This document shows, piece after piece, positions 1 to 5,143 of a stretch of DNA of 9,624 bases; position 1 is the first letter of the stretch; the number at the start of each line of letters is the position of its first letter. The stretch covers positions 1 through 9,624 of the forward strand of contig PUNB01000273.1 of NCBI GenBank assembly GCA_003552565.1, in the 5' to 3' direction. The stretch comes from Lentisphaerota bacterium. GTDB lineage: Bacteria; Verrucomicrobiota; Lentisphaeria; Oligosphaerales; PUNB01. The notes under the pieces were generated by a model. It saw nothing but the letters and a program-made list of their open reading frames with translations, was not told the DNA's origin and ran no database searches. Both the position numbers and the translations under genes were made by a program.

Positions 1-41
1 CATACAAGCCCGACCGCCGGCGCGATGCGCCGGATACCCCG
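1..41 (+). repeat. Hairpin module of the GTTTCAYAYAAGCC repeat family, copy 1 (cut by window edge)
   Basis: The window opens inside a copy of the boundary motif (CATACAAGCC, last ten bases of GTTTCAYAYAAGCC). It continues into a GC-rich module with a perfect 7-bp stem, CCGGCGC (17-23), loop GAT, GCGCCGG (27-33), followed by ATACCCCG. Closely related modules lie at 9290-9336 and 9442-9487, all in the same orientation. No coding capacity is apparent. It is a dispersed, structured intergenic repeat; its function is unknown. Confidence 0.75.
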
Positions 42-57
42 TAGAAGAAACAATAAT

Positions 58-151
58 GAATATTGAATTTTGAATTCTGAATGTTGAGTTTAGGACAGAC
101 CATGCAGTTCCACTTCAAAATTCATCATTCAACATTCAATACTCAACATTC
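58..151. repeat. AT-rich imperfect inverted repeat (TGAAT/ATTCA arms)
   Basis: The left arm (58-91) and right arm (118-151) are 34 bases each and are reverse complements with about seven mismatches, around a 26-base spacer. Each arm is itself built from degenerate copies of a TTGAAT/GAATGTTGA unit, so the structure probably arose by short-unit duplication and inversion. It fills the space between the partial boundary motif at 1-10 and the full one at 160-173. It lies just upstream of the transporter ATPase and could shape its leader or promoter, but no clear -35/-10 pair is seen. Confidence 0.7.
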
Positions 152-159
152 AAAATTGT

Positions 160-173
160 GTTTCACATAAGCC
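160..173 (+). repeat. Boundary motif GTTTCACATAAGCC, copy 1b
   Basis: Exact match to the motif seen also at 5130-5143 and 9442-9455, with variants at 4996-5009 and 9290-9303. It closes the island that starts at base 1. The open frame of the ABC ATPase runs back into this motif through a GTG at 158, but that extension has no similarity to the family and is not considered coding. Confidence 0.75.
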
Positions 174-241
174 CACAGTTACATGATGATGTCTCTCTGG
201 GAACGGCTCAACCATCAAACCGCCTACAAGCAGCAACCATA

Positions 242-1030
242 GTGGAAAACATACTTACACTTGCACAATGTTCTTTTGCTTATGATGTCGATGGATTTTT
301 TCTGTCCTCGGTCAATATGGAGGCAGGGCTGGGCAAAGTTCACGGCATCGTCGGCCCGAACGGATCCGGCAAGAGCACGCTGCTGCGGCTGATGGCGGGA
401 ATATTACGGCCGACGGAAGGCGAAGTCAGCATTGAAGGCTCTCCTTTAAGCGCTTTCAGTCGCCGTGAATTGGCCCGGAAGGCGGCTTTTCTGCCGCAGC
501 AGGCCGCGGCATCTTTTGATCTTTTGGCGCGGGATGTGGTGAGTCTTGGTCGTTATCCGCATCAGCAAGGGTTGGGCTTTCCCGGGGCGGAAGATGAGGT
601 CGTGGTGGAAAGGGTTATGCGCGAGACCGAGTGCGAAAATCTGGCGGATCGTTATCTTTCGACACTTTCCGGCGGTGAACGGCAGCGGGTGATGATCGCC
701 AGTATTCTGGCACAGGAACCGAAGGTGCTGCTGCTTGATGAGCCGAGTTCATCACTGGATATTCATCATAAAGCCCACATCTTCGGCCTGCTTTCTCTTT
801 TGTCCCGGCGGGAAATGGCGGTGGTGCTGGTGACGCATGATTTGAATATGGCGGCTGAGTATTGCGATCAGCTTTTTCTGATCAGCGAAGGCATGCTGCT
901 GCATCAAGGCTCGCCGGGCCAGGTGATGAGAGCGGATATACTTTCGCAGGCATACGGGGCTGAACTGCGGGTGGCGACTCATCCATTGACCGGGGCGCCA
1001 TTGGTTGCTTCGCCGAGATATGGTGAATAA
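242..1030 (+). CDS. ABC transporter ATP-binding protein, FecE/FepC/BtuD type (iron-chelate or cobalamin uptake)
   Basis: Cytoplasmic ATPase that powers a type II (BtuCD-like) importer. Starting at GTG 242 gives 262 residues, the usual length for the family; the open frame extends back to GTG 158, but those 28 residues lie in and beside a repeat. In numbering from 158, Walker A is GPNGSGKST (66-74), the Q-loop is LPQQ (112-115), the signature is LSGGERQ (170-176), Walker B is VLLLDEP (190-196), the D-loop is SSSLD, and the switch histidine is H227 (VTHD). All catalytic motifs are intact. There is no clear Shine-Dalgarno before 242, so the start is tentative. The permease gene lies 253 bases downstream on the same strand. 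No periplasmic binding protein is in the window, so iron-siderophore, haem and cobalamin remain equally possible substrates. Confidence 0.9.
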   Translation: MENILTLAQCSFAYDVDGFFLSSVNMEAGLGKVHGIVGPNGSGKSTLLRLMAGILRPTEGEVSIEGSPLSAFSRRELARKAAFLPQQAAASFDLLARDVVSLGRYPHQQGLGFPGAEDEVVVERVMRETECENLADRYLSTLSGGERQRVMIASILAQEPKVLLLDEPSSSLDIHHKAHIFGLLSLLSRREMAVVLVTHDLNMAAEYCDQLFLISEGMLLHQGSPGQVMRADILSQAYGAELRVATHPLTGAPLVASPRYGE

Positions 1031-1283
1031 GTCTCTAGGAATTTCGGCGGTTTAACTGTCGTTTATGAATAACTCGTACAGACAATGGCAGGTGGCGAAG
1101 TGTAAAGCGGATAACTTCGACAGCGTTCGAGATAACTCTCAGTTTAGTAATTATTACCGGTTTTCTTTGCTTCTTTCTTTTTTCGCGAAAAGAAAGAAGA
1201 AAAAAGTCCTTTCATGTTTACTTGTGTCCAGCAAATTTTTATTCTTTGGATTAATCGCTTTGGTTTAATTTTTTTTTACTGCC
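1031..1283. other. Non-coding gap between importer ATPase and permease
   Basis: These 253 bases split two genes that are normally adjacent or overlapping. The only open frame (1065-1268, 67 codons) ends in a low-complexity Lys/Leu/Phe stretch produced by the pyrimidine-purine hairpin at 1170-1199 and resembles no family I know. The gap ends in a run of T residues (about 1268-1277) just before the permease start. It could hold a promoter for the permease, but none was identified with confidence. Confidence 0.6.
1170..1199. repeat. Pyrimidine/purine palindrome
   Basis: Left arm CTTCTTTCTTTT (1170-1181) pairs perfectly over 12 bases with AAAAGAAAGAAG (1188-1199) around a TTCGCG centre. The stem is A/T-rich and is not followed by a T tract on the + strand, so it is not a classical intrinsic terminator, although it could slow transcription between the ATPase and permease genes. 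The arrangement is typical of small dispersed palindromes in intergenic DNA. Confidence 0.6.
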
Positions 1284-2300
1284 ATGCTTAACAATACCAG
1301 ATCAATGATTTCATCTCTGCTGGTACTGGCGGCGGTGTCCCTGGCGGTTGCCGCGGGGTGTATTCTTTTTGGCGCCGTGCCGCTTTCAACTCGGTCGGTG
1401 TGGCTGGTGCTTATTCGTTCGGCGCAGGCGGAGGAGCTGGCGCAACAGATTATTTTACAGCATCGAATTCCGCGGGTGCTTCTGGCGTTTCTGGTCGGCG
1501 GCGGCCTGGCTGTGGCCGGGGCGGTTTTTCAGGCTTTATTGCGTAATCCGCTGGCCACCCCGCACACATTGGGAGTGTCGGCCGGCGGGGCGCTGGGATC
1601 TTCAGCTGGAATTCTGCTGGGATTCTCGGCCTGGGGGATTCCGTTGATCACGCCGGTGCAGTTTTTTTCGCTGGGTGGATCAGCCGGTGCGGCGCTGATT
1701 ATCTACTTGCTGGCCCGCGGTCAAGGTAAATTTTCTCCCATGCGTTTATTACTGGCGGGGGTGACTATCGGACTGATCTGTTCGGCAATGATAATGTTCA
1801 TCCGTTATCTGGTTGATCCGCATAAGCTGGTGATGCTGGATCGCTGGCTCATGGGCGGTTTGGACGCGGTGGGGTATGATAATGTATTGTCCATACTGGT
1901 GTTTTATCTGCCGGCACTGGCTATTCTGATGATGGAGAGCGCACGTTTGAACCAGCTGGTTTTCGGAGAGGAATTGGCGGAGGGCCGGGGAATCAATGTA
2001 CAGGCGGTCCAGATACGCATATTTATCGCCGGTGCGGTATTGGTGTCGGCGGTGGTCTCCGTCGCCGGCCCGATTGGGTTTATCGGGCTCATCGTGCCGC
2101 ATTCATTCCGTTTAATCCTGGGCACCGATCACAGGCTGCTGCTGCCGGCGTCTTTTTTTGGCGGCGGCGCTTTTCTAAGCCTGGCGGATACCGCCGCCCG
2201 TACCATGTTCACTCCTTCGGAACTGCCGGTGGGAGTGCTTACCGCCATGCTTGGAGGTCCATTCTTTTTGTTTCTTTTGACGCGTAAGAAGTTTGTATAA
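1284..2300 (+). CDS. FecCD/BtuC-family ABC importer permease
   Basis: Integral inner-membrane subunit of a siderophore/haem/cobalamin-type importer; two copies would form the channel driven by the upstream ATPase. At 338 residues it is full length for FecCD permeases (usually 330-350, about ten membrane segments). Visible landmarks are a first hydrophobic helix at about 8-32, the RIPR motif (61-64) leading into a glycine/alanine helix ending in QALLRNPLA (83-91), the TLGVSAGGALG segment just after it, and the conserved GPIGFIGLIVPH stretch (262-273) that precedes the coupling region contacting the ATPase. ATG 1284 is taken as start; an in-frame ATG at 1305 would also keep the first helix, and neither has a clear Shine-Dalgarno. 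The next gene starts 19 bases after the stop, so co-transcription is likely. The substrate is not determinable. Confidence 0.93.
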   Translation: MLNNTRSMISSLLVLAAVSLAVAAGCILFGAVPLSTRSVWLVLIRSAQAEELAQQIILQHRIPRVLLAFLVGGGLAVAGAVFQALLRNPLATPHTLGVSAGGALGSSAGILLGFSAWGIPLITPVQFFSLGGSAGAALIIYLLARGQGKFSPMRLLLAGVTIGLICSAMIMFIRYLVDPHKLVMLDRWLMGGLDAVGYDNVLSILVFYLPALAILMMESARLNQLVFGEELAEGRGINVQAVQIRIFIAGAVLVSAVVSVAGPIGFIGLIVPHSFRLILGTDHRLLLPASFFGGGAFLSLADTAARTMFTPSELPVGVLTAMLGGPFFLFLLTRKKFV

Positions 2301-2319
2301 CCACAAGGAATCTTTGAAA

Positions 2320-2769
2320 ATGATTATTGACACATTGAAACACGCCGCTTGTTACCATCATTTGAGTATGGATATCAAAATGGGGCTGGACTATCTGGCG
2401 CAAGCGGATATTACAGAAATGGAGCCGGGGCGTTACGACATAAAAGGTGATGATTTATATGTTATGATCCAGGATTGTCAGCCGAAGTCTCCGGAAAATG
2501 GAGTATGGGAAGCGCATCGGAAATATATTGATATACAGTACGTCGCCGTTGGCCCGGAAATGATGGGATATGCTCCGATTGAAGGTCTAGAAGTGACTCG
2601 ACCGTATGTCGAGGAAAAAGACTGCTTCTTCCTTGACGGCAAGGGGGATTTTTTTACGGTGCAAGCCGGCATGTTCGCGGTCTTTTTCCCGCACGACGCT
2701 CACATGCCCGGTTTGCGGGCCGCCGTGGAGGGAGATATCCGCAAGGCGGTGGTCAAAGTCAGATGTTGA
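2320..2769 (+). CDS. YhcH/YjgK/YiaL (TabA/EbgC) family protein
   Basis: A 149-residue small cupin-like beta-barrel protein. The family includes E. coli YhcH (sialic acid operon), TabA/YjgK, YiaL and EbgC (accessory subunit of the evolved beta-galactosidase) and is generally tied to sugar metabolism, with exact biochemistry poorly settled. Family marks are the opening MIIDTLKHA, the central motif WEAHRKYIDIQYV with E64, H66, D71 and Q73, and the C-terminal FFPHDAHMPG with H125, D126 and H128, which are the likely metal or substrate ligands. The length is normal. ATG 2320 is chosen over the in-frame ATG 2293 because AAGGAA (2305-2310) sits nine bases before it and 2293 overlaps the permease stop. 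It is the last gene of a probable three-gene transcript with an importer, an unusual partnership. Family assignment is sure; the role is not. Confidence 0.92.
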   Translation: MIIDTLKHAACYHHLSMDIKMGLDYLAQADITEMEPGRYDIKGDDLYVMIQDCQPKSPENGVWEAHRKYIDIQYVAVGPEMMGYAPIEGLEVTRPYVEEKDCFFLDGKGDFFTVQAGMFAVFFPHDAHMPGLRAAVEGDIRKAVVKVRC

Positions 2770-2798
2770 CTTTGTCCACGCAATGCATATTGTATAGT

Positions 2799-2879
2799 TT
2801 TGGTTCCTCCGCGGAATCTGTGGGTATGTATGTTCGCGGGGAGATGCAGATTTGGCGTGCAGACCGATGAAGACAAGTG
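2799..2879 (+). repeat. Dispersed intergenic repeat, copy A (TGTGGGTATGTATGTTCGC family)
   Basis: About 80 bases that recur at 6753-6831 in the same orientation. The core TGTGGGTATGTATGTTCGC is identical in both; the first 41 bases from TCCGC differ at five sites; the 3' part drifts but keeps GATGA-GAC near the end. Both copies are intergenic, one after the YhcH-family gene and one upstream of the sulfatase. Reading frames through the two copies are not conserved, so it is not protein coding. It could be a small mobile repeat or a short structured RNA. Confidence 0.75.
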
Positions 2880-2899
2880 AAGTCGCATATAGTACTAAT

Positions 2900-2958
2900 G
2901 TCGTCCTCGGCCGCATGCCGCTCACCGATACGGCCGAGGACGACCGTGTTACATGCGG
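2900..2958 (+). promoter_or_regulatory. Strong GC-rich hairpin with a competing pairing, upstream of the 109-aa gene
   Basis: GTCGTCCTCGGCCG (2900-2913) pairs perfectly over 14 bases with CGGCCGAGGACGAC (2931-2944) around a 17-base loop. A second, mutually exclusive pairing is CCGCATG (2911-2917) with CATGCGG (2952-2958). No T run follows the main stem, so it is not a plain terminator. Its place 52 bases before the ATG at 3010 would fit a leader that folds in two ways, or simply another palindromic repeat. The structure is seen; a regulatory role is inference. Confidence 0.45.
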
Positions 2959-3009
2959 TTCGCGGCGACCACCACCACTGCCAATTTCATTAAACAGGAA
3001 AAATAAATT

Positions 3010-3339
3010 ATGAGTTCATTAAATTCCGAAGAGATTGCCTTGATTAAACAACAAATTGAATCGCTGCCGGAAGACGCTGACTCCGAGACAATCGAAAAAA
3101 CAGCGCACCATTTAGAGAAGATCAACTATCAACCCACCCTGATGGCGGAGCCGCCGGATTTTCTGCGCATTACAAAAGACGAACTTCTGAGCTTTATCGA
3201 CAACCAGCTTGTTGATAAAGAAGCATTGACCGAACAAAGTTTAAGTCTGCTGCTGCATCATTACAGACTGCTGCAGCGTTTGAGAAACGATGATCCGGAA
3301 GCCTGGGATGAGGTCTCCGAAGTCACGGAAGAGGACTGA
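3010..3339 (+). CDS. Hypothetical 109-residue acidic protein
   Basis: I do not recognise this family. The start is well supported: AGGAA (2996-3000) lies nine bases before the ATG. The protein is rich in Glu, Asp, Leu and Gln, has no signal peptide or membrane segment, and should be a soluble cytoplasmic, mostly helical protein: a first amphipathic helix at about 5-18, a second at about 23-38, a third around 55-66 (TKDELLSFIDNQ), a fourth at about 72-93 (EQSLSLLLHHYRLLQRLRND), then a very acidic tail ending in VSEVTEED. There are no metal-binding cysteines; the paired histidines are at 48-49 bases-independent positions HH in the second and fourth helices. It stands alone, with palindromic DNA on both sides. 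A small adaptor, chaperone-like or anti-repressor role is possible but nothing in the sequence decides it. Confidence 0.7.
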   Translation: MSSLNSEEIALIKQQIESLPEDADSETIEKTAHHLEKINYQPTLMAEPPDFLRITKDELLSFIDNQLVDKEALTEQSLSLLLHHYRLLQRLRNDDPEAWDEVSEVTEED

Positions 3340-3450
3340 CGGCGGGATGGTGTCGCGCTGAATCCGATCTTCTGGCGGGGTATTTTTTTTCAACCATGAA
3401 ATATGCGAAATATGCGAAGGAGGGGGGCAGTTTTTTCACCACCCGTCCCA

Positions 3451-3490
3451 GTTGCATCCTTCTTTGAAGGTTGTCAAGGCCAAATGCAAC
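3451..3490. repeat. Nested hairpin GTTGCAT...ATGCAAC
   Basis: Outer stem GTTGCAT (3451-3457) with ATGCAAC (3484-3490) encloses a perfect inner hairpin CCTTC-TTT-GAAGG (3458-3470). The inner hairpin directly abuts the left outer arm, which would allow coaxial stacking. It lies between the small hypothetical gene and the reductase. It could be the end structure of the upstream transcript, but no T tract follows. Confidence 0.55.
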
Positions 3491-3500
3491 GGGATAAATT

Positions 3501-3604
3501 CGCTTCGCTCACTAGAGTGAACCGCAGAGGAAGGCAGAGTTTTTCCGGCGAAGCCGGCAAATGGCTTCTCTCTGTGTTTCTCTGCCGCTATCTCTAGCGA
3601 AGCG
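3501..3604. repeat. 104-base imperfect inverted repeat with CGCTTCGCT ends
   Basis: The terminal arms CGCTTCGCT (3501-3509) and AGCGAAGCG (3596-3604) are perfect inverses. Inside, ACCGCAGAGG/GCAGAG (about 3521-3540) is imperfectly complementary to TCTCTGTG/TCTCTGCCGC (about 3569-3588), and the centre carries CCGGC-GAA-GCCGG. The whole unit therefore folds as one long irregular hairpin, as expected of a small non-autonomous palindromic element. No flanking duplication is obvious. Confidence 0.6.
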
Positions 3605-3686
3605 GGTGGTAAATATAGTGTGTTTTGACTTGTCTTATTTATTAGCCGCTTAGCGTGTGGAGCTTCAAACAAAAGGGAAAAAAATT

Positions 3687-4685
3687 ATGGAATATCGAAA
3701 TTTAGGCAGAACCGGAGTAAAGGTCAGTTCTCTGTGTCTGGGCTGCATGATGTTCGGCCGGCGTGCGACAGCGGAGGAGTCTTACGAGATTGTCGACCGG
3801 GCGCTGGAGGCGGGTATTAATTTTCTTGACACCGCCAATGTGTACGGTCGCGGAACCAGTGAAGAAATCACCGGTGAAGCGCTCAAACGCAATGGCCTTC
3901 GAGACCAGACAGTCCTGGCCACCAAAGTACACGGCGGCATGGGCGAAGGCGTGAATGACCGAGGCAACAGCCGCCGTCACATTGTTGAACAATGTGAAGC
4001 CAGTCTGCGCAGATTGCAGACCGACTGGATTGATCTTTATCAGATTCACCGGCCGCAGTCGGATACACCCATTGATGAGACTCTGCGGGCGCTTGACGAC
4101 CTGATACGCGCTGGCAAGGTACGTTATATCGGCACCAGCACTTTTGCCGCCTGGCAATGCGTGGAGTCGTTGTGGGTCAGTCGCGAGCTGGGACTTAATC
4201 GCTTTGTTTGTGAGCAGCCGCCCTATCATATCCTGGACCGACGGATTGAAAGGGAGCTGCTGCCGATGGCGCAAAGCTATGGATACGGCATAATTCCCTG
4301 GAGCCCTTTGGCGGGAGGCCTGTTGACGGGCAAGTATAAGCGGCAGGAAAAAATGCCGGAAGACGCTCGTTTCGCGGATCGTCCGGACAGTCCGCGCATC
4401 ACCTCGGCTATGTTTGACGTAGTGGAAGGGCTTCAGCCTCTGGCGGAAAAGAAAGGGTGTACCATGGCGCAGCTGGCTCTGGCCTGGTGTGTCCAGCAGC
4501 CTGGTGTGACTTCGCCGATTATCGGCCCTCGGAACATAGAGCAGCTGGAGGATAATCTGGGCGCTTTACAAGTCCAGATTGAACAAGAGGATAGAGAGGA
4601 AATCGACCGCTTGAATGGTCCCGGAAGAATGGCTTCTCCCTTCTATGAAGCCGATTTCGGGCCGCATCAGTTCCCGGTGTTATAA
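3687..4685 (+). CDS. Aldo/keto reductase
   Basis: NADP(H)-dependent soluble oxidoreductase of the AKR superfamily with a TIM-barrel fold, 332 residues from ATG 3687, the normal length for the YajO/YhdN/potassium-channel-beta-like branch. The start is supported by AAAGGGAAA about ten bases upstream; the GTG at 3657 is ignored because family homology begins at MEYRNLGRTG. The catalytic tetrad is complete: D48 and Y53 (DTANVYG), K80 (ATKVHGG) and H121 (YQIHRP). The cofactor-side motif PWSPLAGGLLTGKY and the C-terminal IIGPRNIEQLEDNL are also present. These reductases act on aldehydes, ketones or sugars; the true substrate cannot be read from sequence. It is probably monocistronic, between repeat-rich gaps and convergent with the sulfatase. 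A sugar-related role would suit the sulfatase and YhcH-family neighbours but is only a suggestion. Confidence 0.95.
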   Translation: MEYRNLGRTGVKVSSLCLGCMMFGRRATAEESYEIVDRALEAGINFLDTANVYGRGTSEEITGEALKRNGLRDQTVLATKVHGGMGEGVNDRGNSRRHIVEQCEASLRRLQTDWIDLYQIHRPQSDTPIDETLRALDDLIRAGKVRYIGTSTFAAWQCVESLWVSRELGLNRFVCEQPPYHILDRRIERELLPMAQSYGYGIIPWSPLAGGLLTGKYKRQEKMPEDARFADRPDSPRITSAMFDVVEGLQPLAEKKGCTMAQLALAWCVQQPGVTSPIIGPRNIEQLEDNLGALQVQIEQEDREEIDRLNGPGRMASPFYEADFGPHQFPVL

Positions 4686-4712
4686 ATGTGAAGTAATCGT
4701 TTTCGGCGGATG

Positions 4713-4744
4713 ATTGGAGTGTACCATTGCGGCCAATTGTTTTT
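4713..4744 (+). terminator. Possible weak terminator after the aldo/keto reductase
   Basis: ATTGG (4713-4717) can pair with CCAAT (4733-4737), followed by TGTTTTT. The stem is only 5 bp with a 15-base loop, so this is a weak candidate. It is placed 28 bases after the reductase stop, where a terminator is expected. Confidence 0.25.
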
Positions 4745-4745
4745 G

Positions 4746-4780
4746 AACCACTAATTCACACTAATCCACACTAATAATCG
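4746..4780 (+). repeat. 10-base tandem repeat, CTAATYCACA type
   Basis: Three consecutive units CTAATTCACA, CTAATCCACA and CTAATAATCG (4751-4780) preceded by AACCA. A related sequence, AACCACTGATCAACACTGATAA, lies at 4942-4963 with the same 10-base periodicity. This is a low-complexity intergenic repeat type; no function is apparent. Confidence 0.6.
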
Positions 4781-4835
4781 CAAGGCGAATGAATCCGGTT
4801 TGTGAATCGATGGCTGATTAATGTCGATAATTGAA

Positions 4836-4952
4836 GATCAGTGGTTTTATTGTTTTTTTAACTCCGAAATACATGAGATATTTATCCAGCTATTTAGCTT
4901 GCAAGTAGCTGGATGCGAAAAGAAAACAGGGGGACATTTTTAACCACTGATC
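4836..4952. repeat. Small element bounded by 11-base inverted repeats, with a central hairpin
   Basis: GATCAGTGGTT (4836-4846) and AACCACTGATC (4942-4952) are perfect inverses around 95 bases. The interior has a 9-bp hairpin, ATCCAGCTA (4884-4892) with TAGCTGGAT (4906-4914), whose loop carries the palindrome CTTGCAAG, and ends with AGGGGGACATTTTT next to the right arm. The layout is that of a miniature inverted-repeat element with no coding capacity. No clear target duplication is seen. Confidence 0.5.
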
Positions 4953-4995
4953 AACACTGATAACGACTAACGAAGAATGAAGCACAACGAATCGT

Positions 4996-5009
4996 GTTTC
5001 ATATAAGCT
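4996..5009 (+). repeat. Boundary motif GTTTCATATAAGCT, copy 2a
   Basis: Matches the GTTTCAYAYAAGCC consensus except for the last base. It opens the second island, which closes at 5130-5143. Here the motif is followed by TTCTATACCAAAG rather than the hairpin module seen at 1, 9290 and 9442. Confidence 0.7.
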
Positions 5010-5020
5010 TCTATACCAAA

Positions 5021-5112
5021 GCGGTGAGAACTCACCGCACTCCGAAAGAGCCTTCGGCTCGGTGTGCTGAACTGATGCGAAGCATCTTTGGAGTGCGGCG
5101 GCCCGGCGCCGC
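5021..5112. repeat. Cloverleaf-like GC-rich palindromic repeat
   Basis: Four stems are perfect: GCGGTGAG (5021-5028) with CTCACCGC (5031-5038); CCGCACTCC (5035-5043) with GGAGTGCGG (5090-5098); GAGCC-TTC-GGCTC (5048-5060); GATGC-GAA-GCATC (5074-5086); and a further GCGGCG (5095-5100) with CGCCGC (5107-5112). The second encloses the third and fourth, giving a multi-branch fold, while the first and last compete with its arms. It sits between the paired boundary motifs and just beyond the sulfatase stop, so it would form the 3' end of the sulfatase mRNA. There is no T tract, so termination is uncertain. It is neither a tRNA (no anticodon or T-arm logic) nor coding. Confidence 0.65.
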
Positions 5113-5129
5113 TTTAAGATAGTCGCGGT

Positions 5130-5143
5130 GTTTCACATAAGCC
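5130..5143 (+). repeat. Boundary motif GTTTCACATAAGCC, copy 2b, touching the sulfatase stop codon
   Basis: Identical to the copies at 160-173 and 9442-9455. Its last base, C5143, is the first position of the CTA that reads as the TAG stop of the - strand sulfatase. The motif therefore ends exactly at the gene end. Confidence 0.75.

Larger units (their letters stand above)
3340..3686. other. Palindrome-rich non-coding gap before the aldo/keto reductase
   Basis: No credible gene. It holds a T8 run (3383-3390) with no convincing hairpin before it, a two-copy ATATGCGAA repeat (about 3402-3418), two nested hairpin structures (3451-3490 and 3501-3604, listed separately), and the leader of the reductase. 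A TTGACT at about 3626 could be a -35 box, but no good -10 box is found at the right spacing. Short open frames here (for example 3403-3597) translate to compositionally odd peptides created by the repeats. Confidence 0.6.

Noticed and set aside
1065..1268. 67-codon open frame between the importer ATPase and permease
   Set aside because: No ribosome-binding site, no family resemblance, and its Lys/Leu/Phe-rich end is simply the translation of the pyrimidine/purine palindrome at 1170-1199.
3340..3390. Intrinsic terminator ending at the T8 run after the 109-residue gene
   Set aside because: I could not find a stable hairpin directly before the T run.
3403..3597. 64-codon open frame before the aldo/keto reductase
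   Set aside because: It lies entirely across two palindromic repeats and its composition follows them; there is no recognisable domain.
4996..5143. Integron attC sites suggested by repeated borders with palindromic content
   Set aside because: The border does not match the GTTRRRY/RYYYAAC core sites, no cassette genes lie between copies, and no integrase is present.
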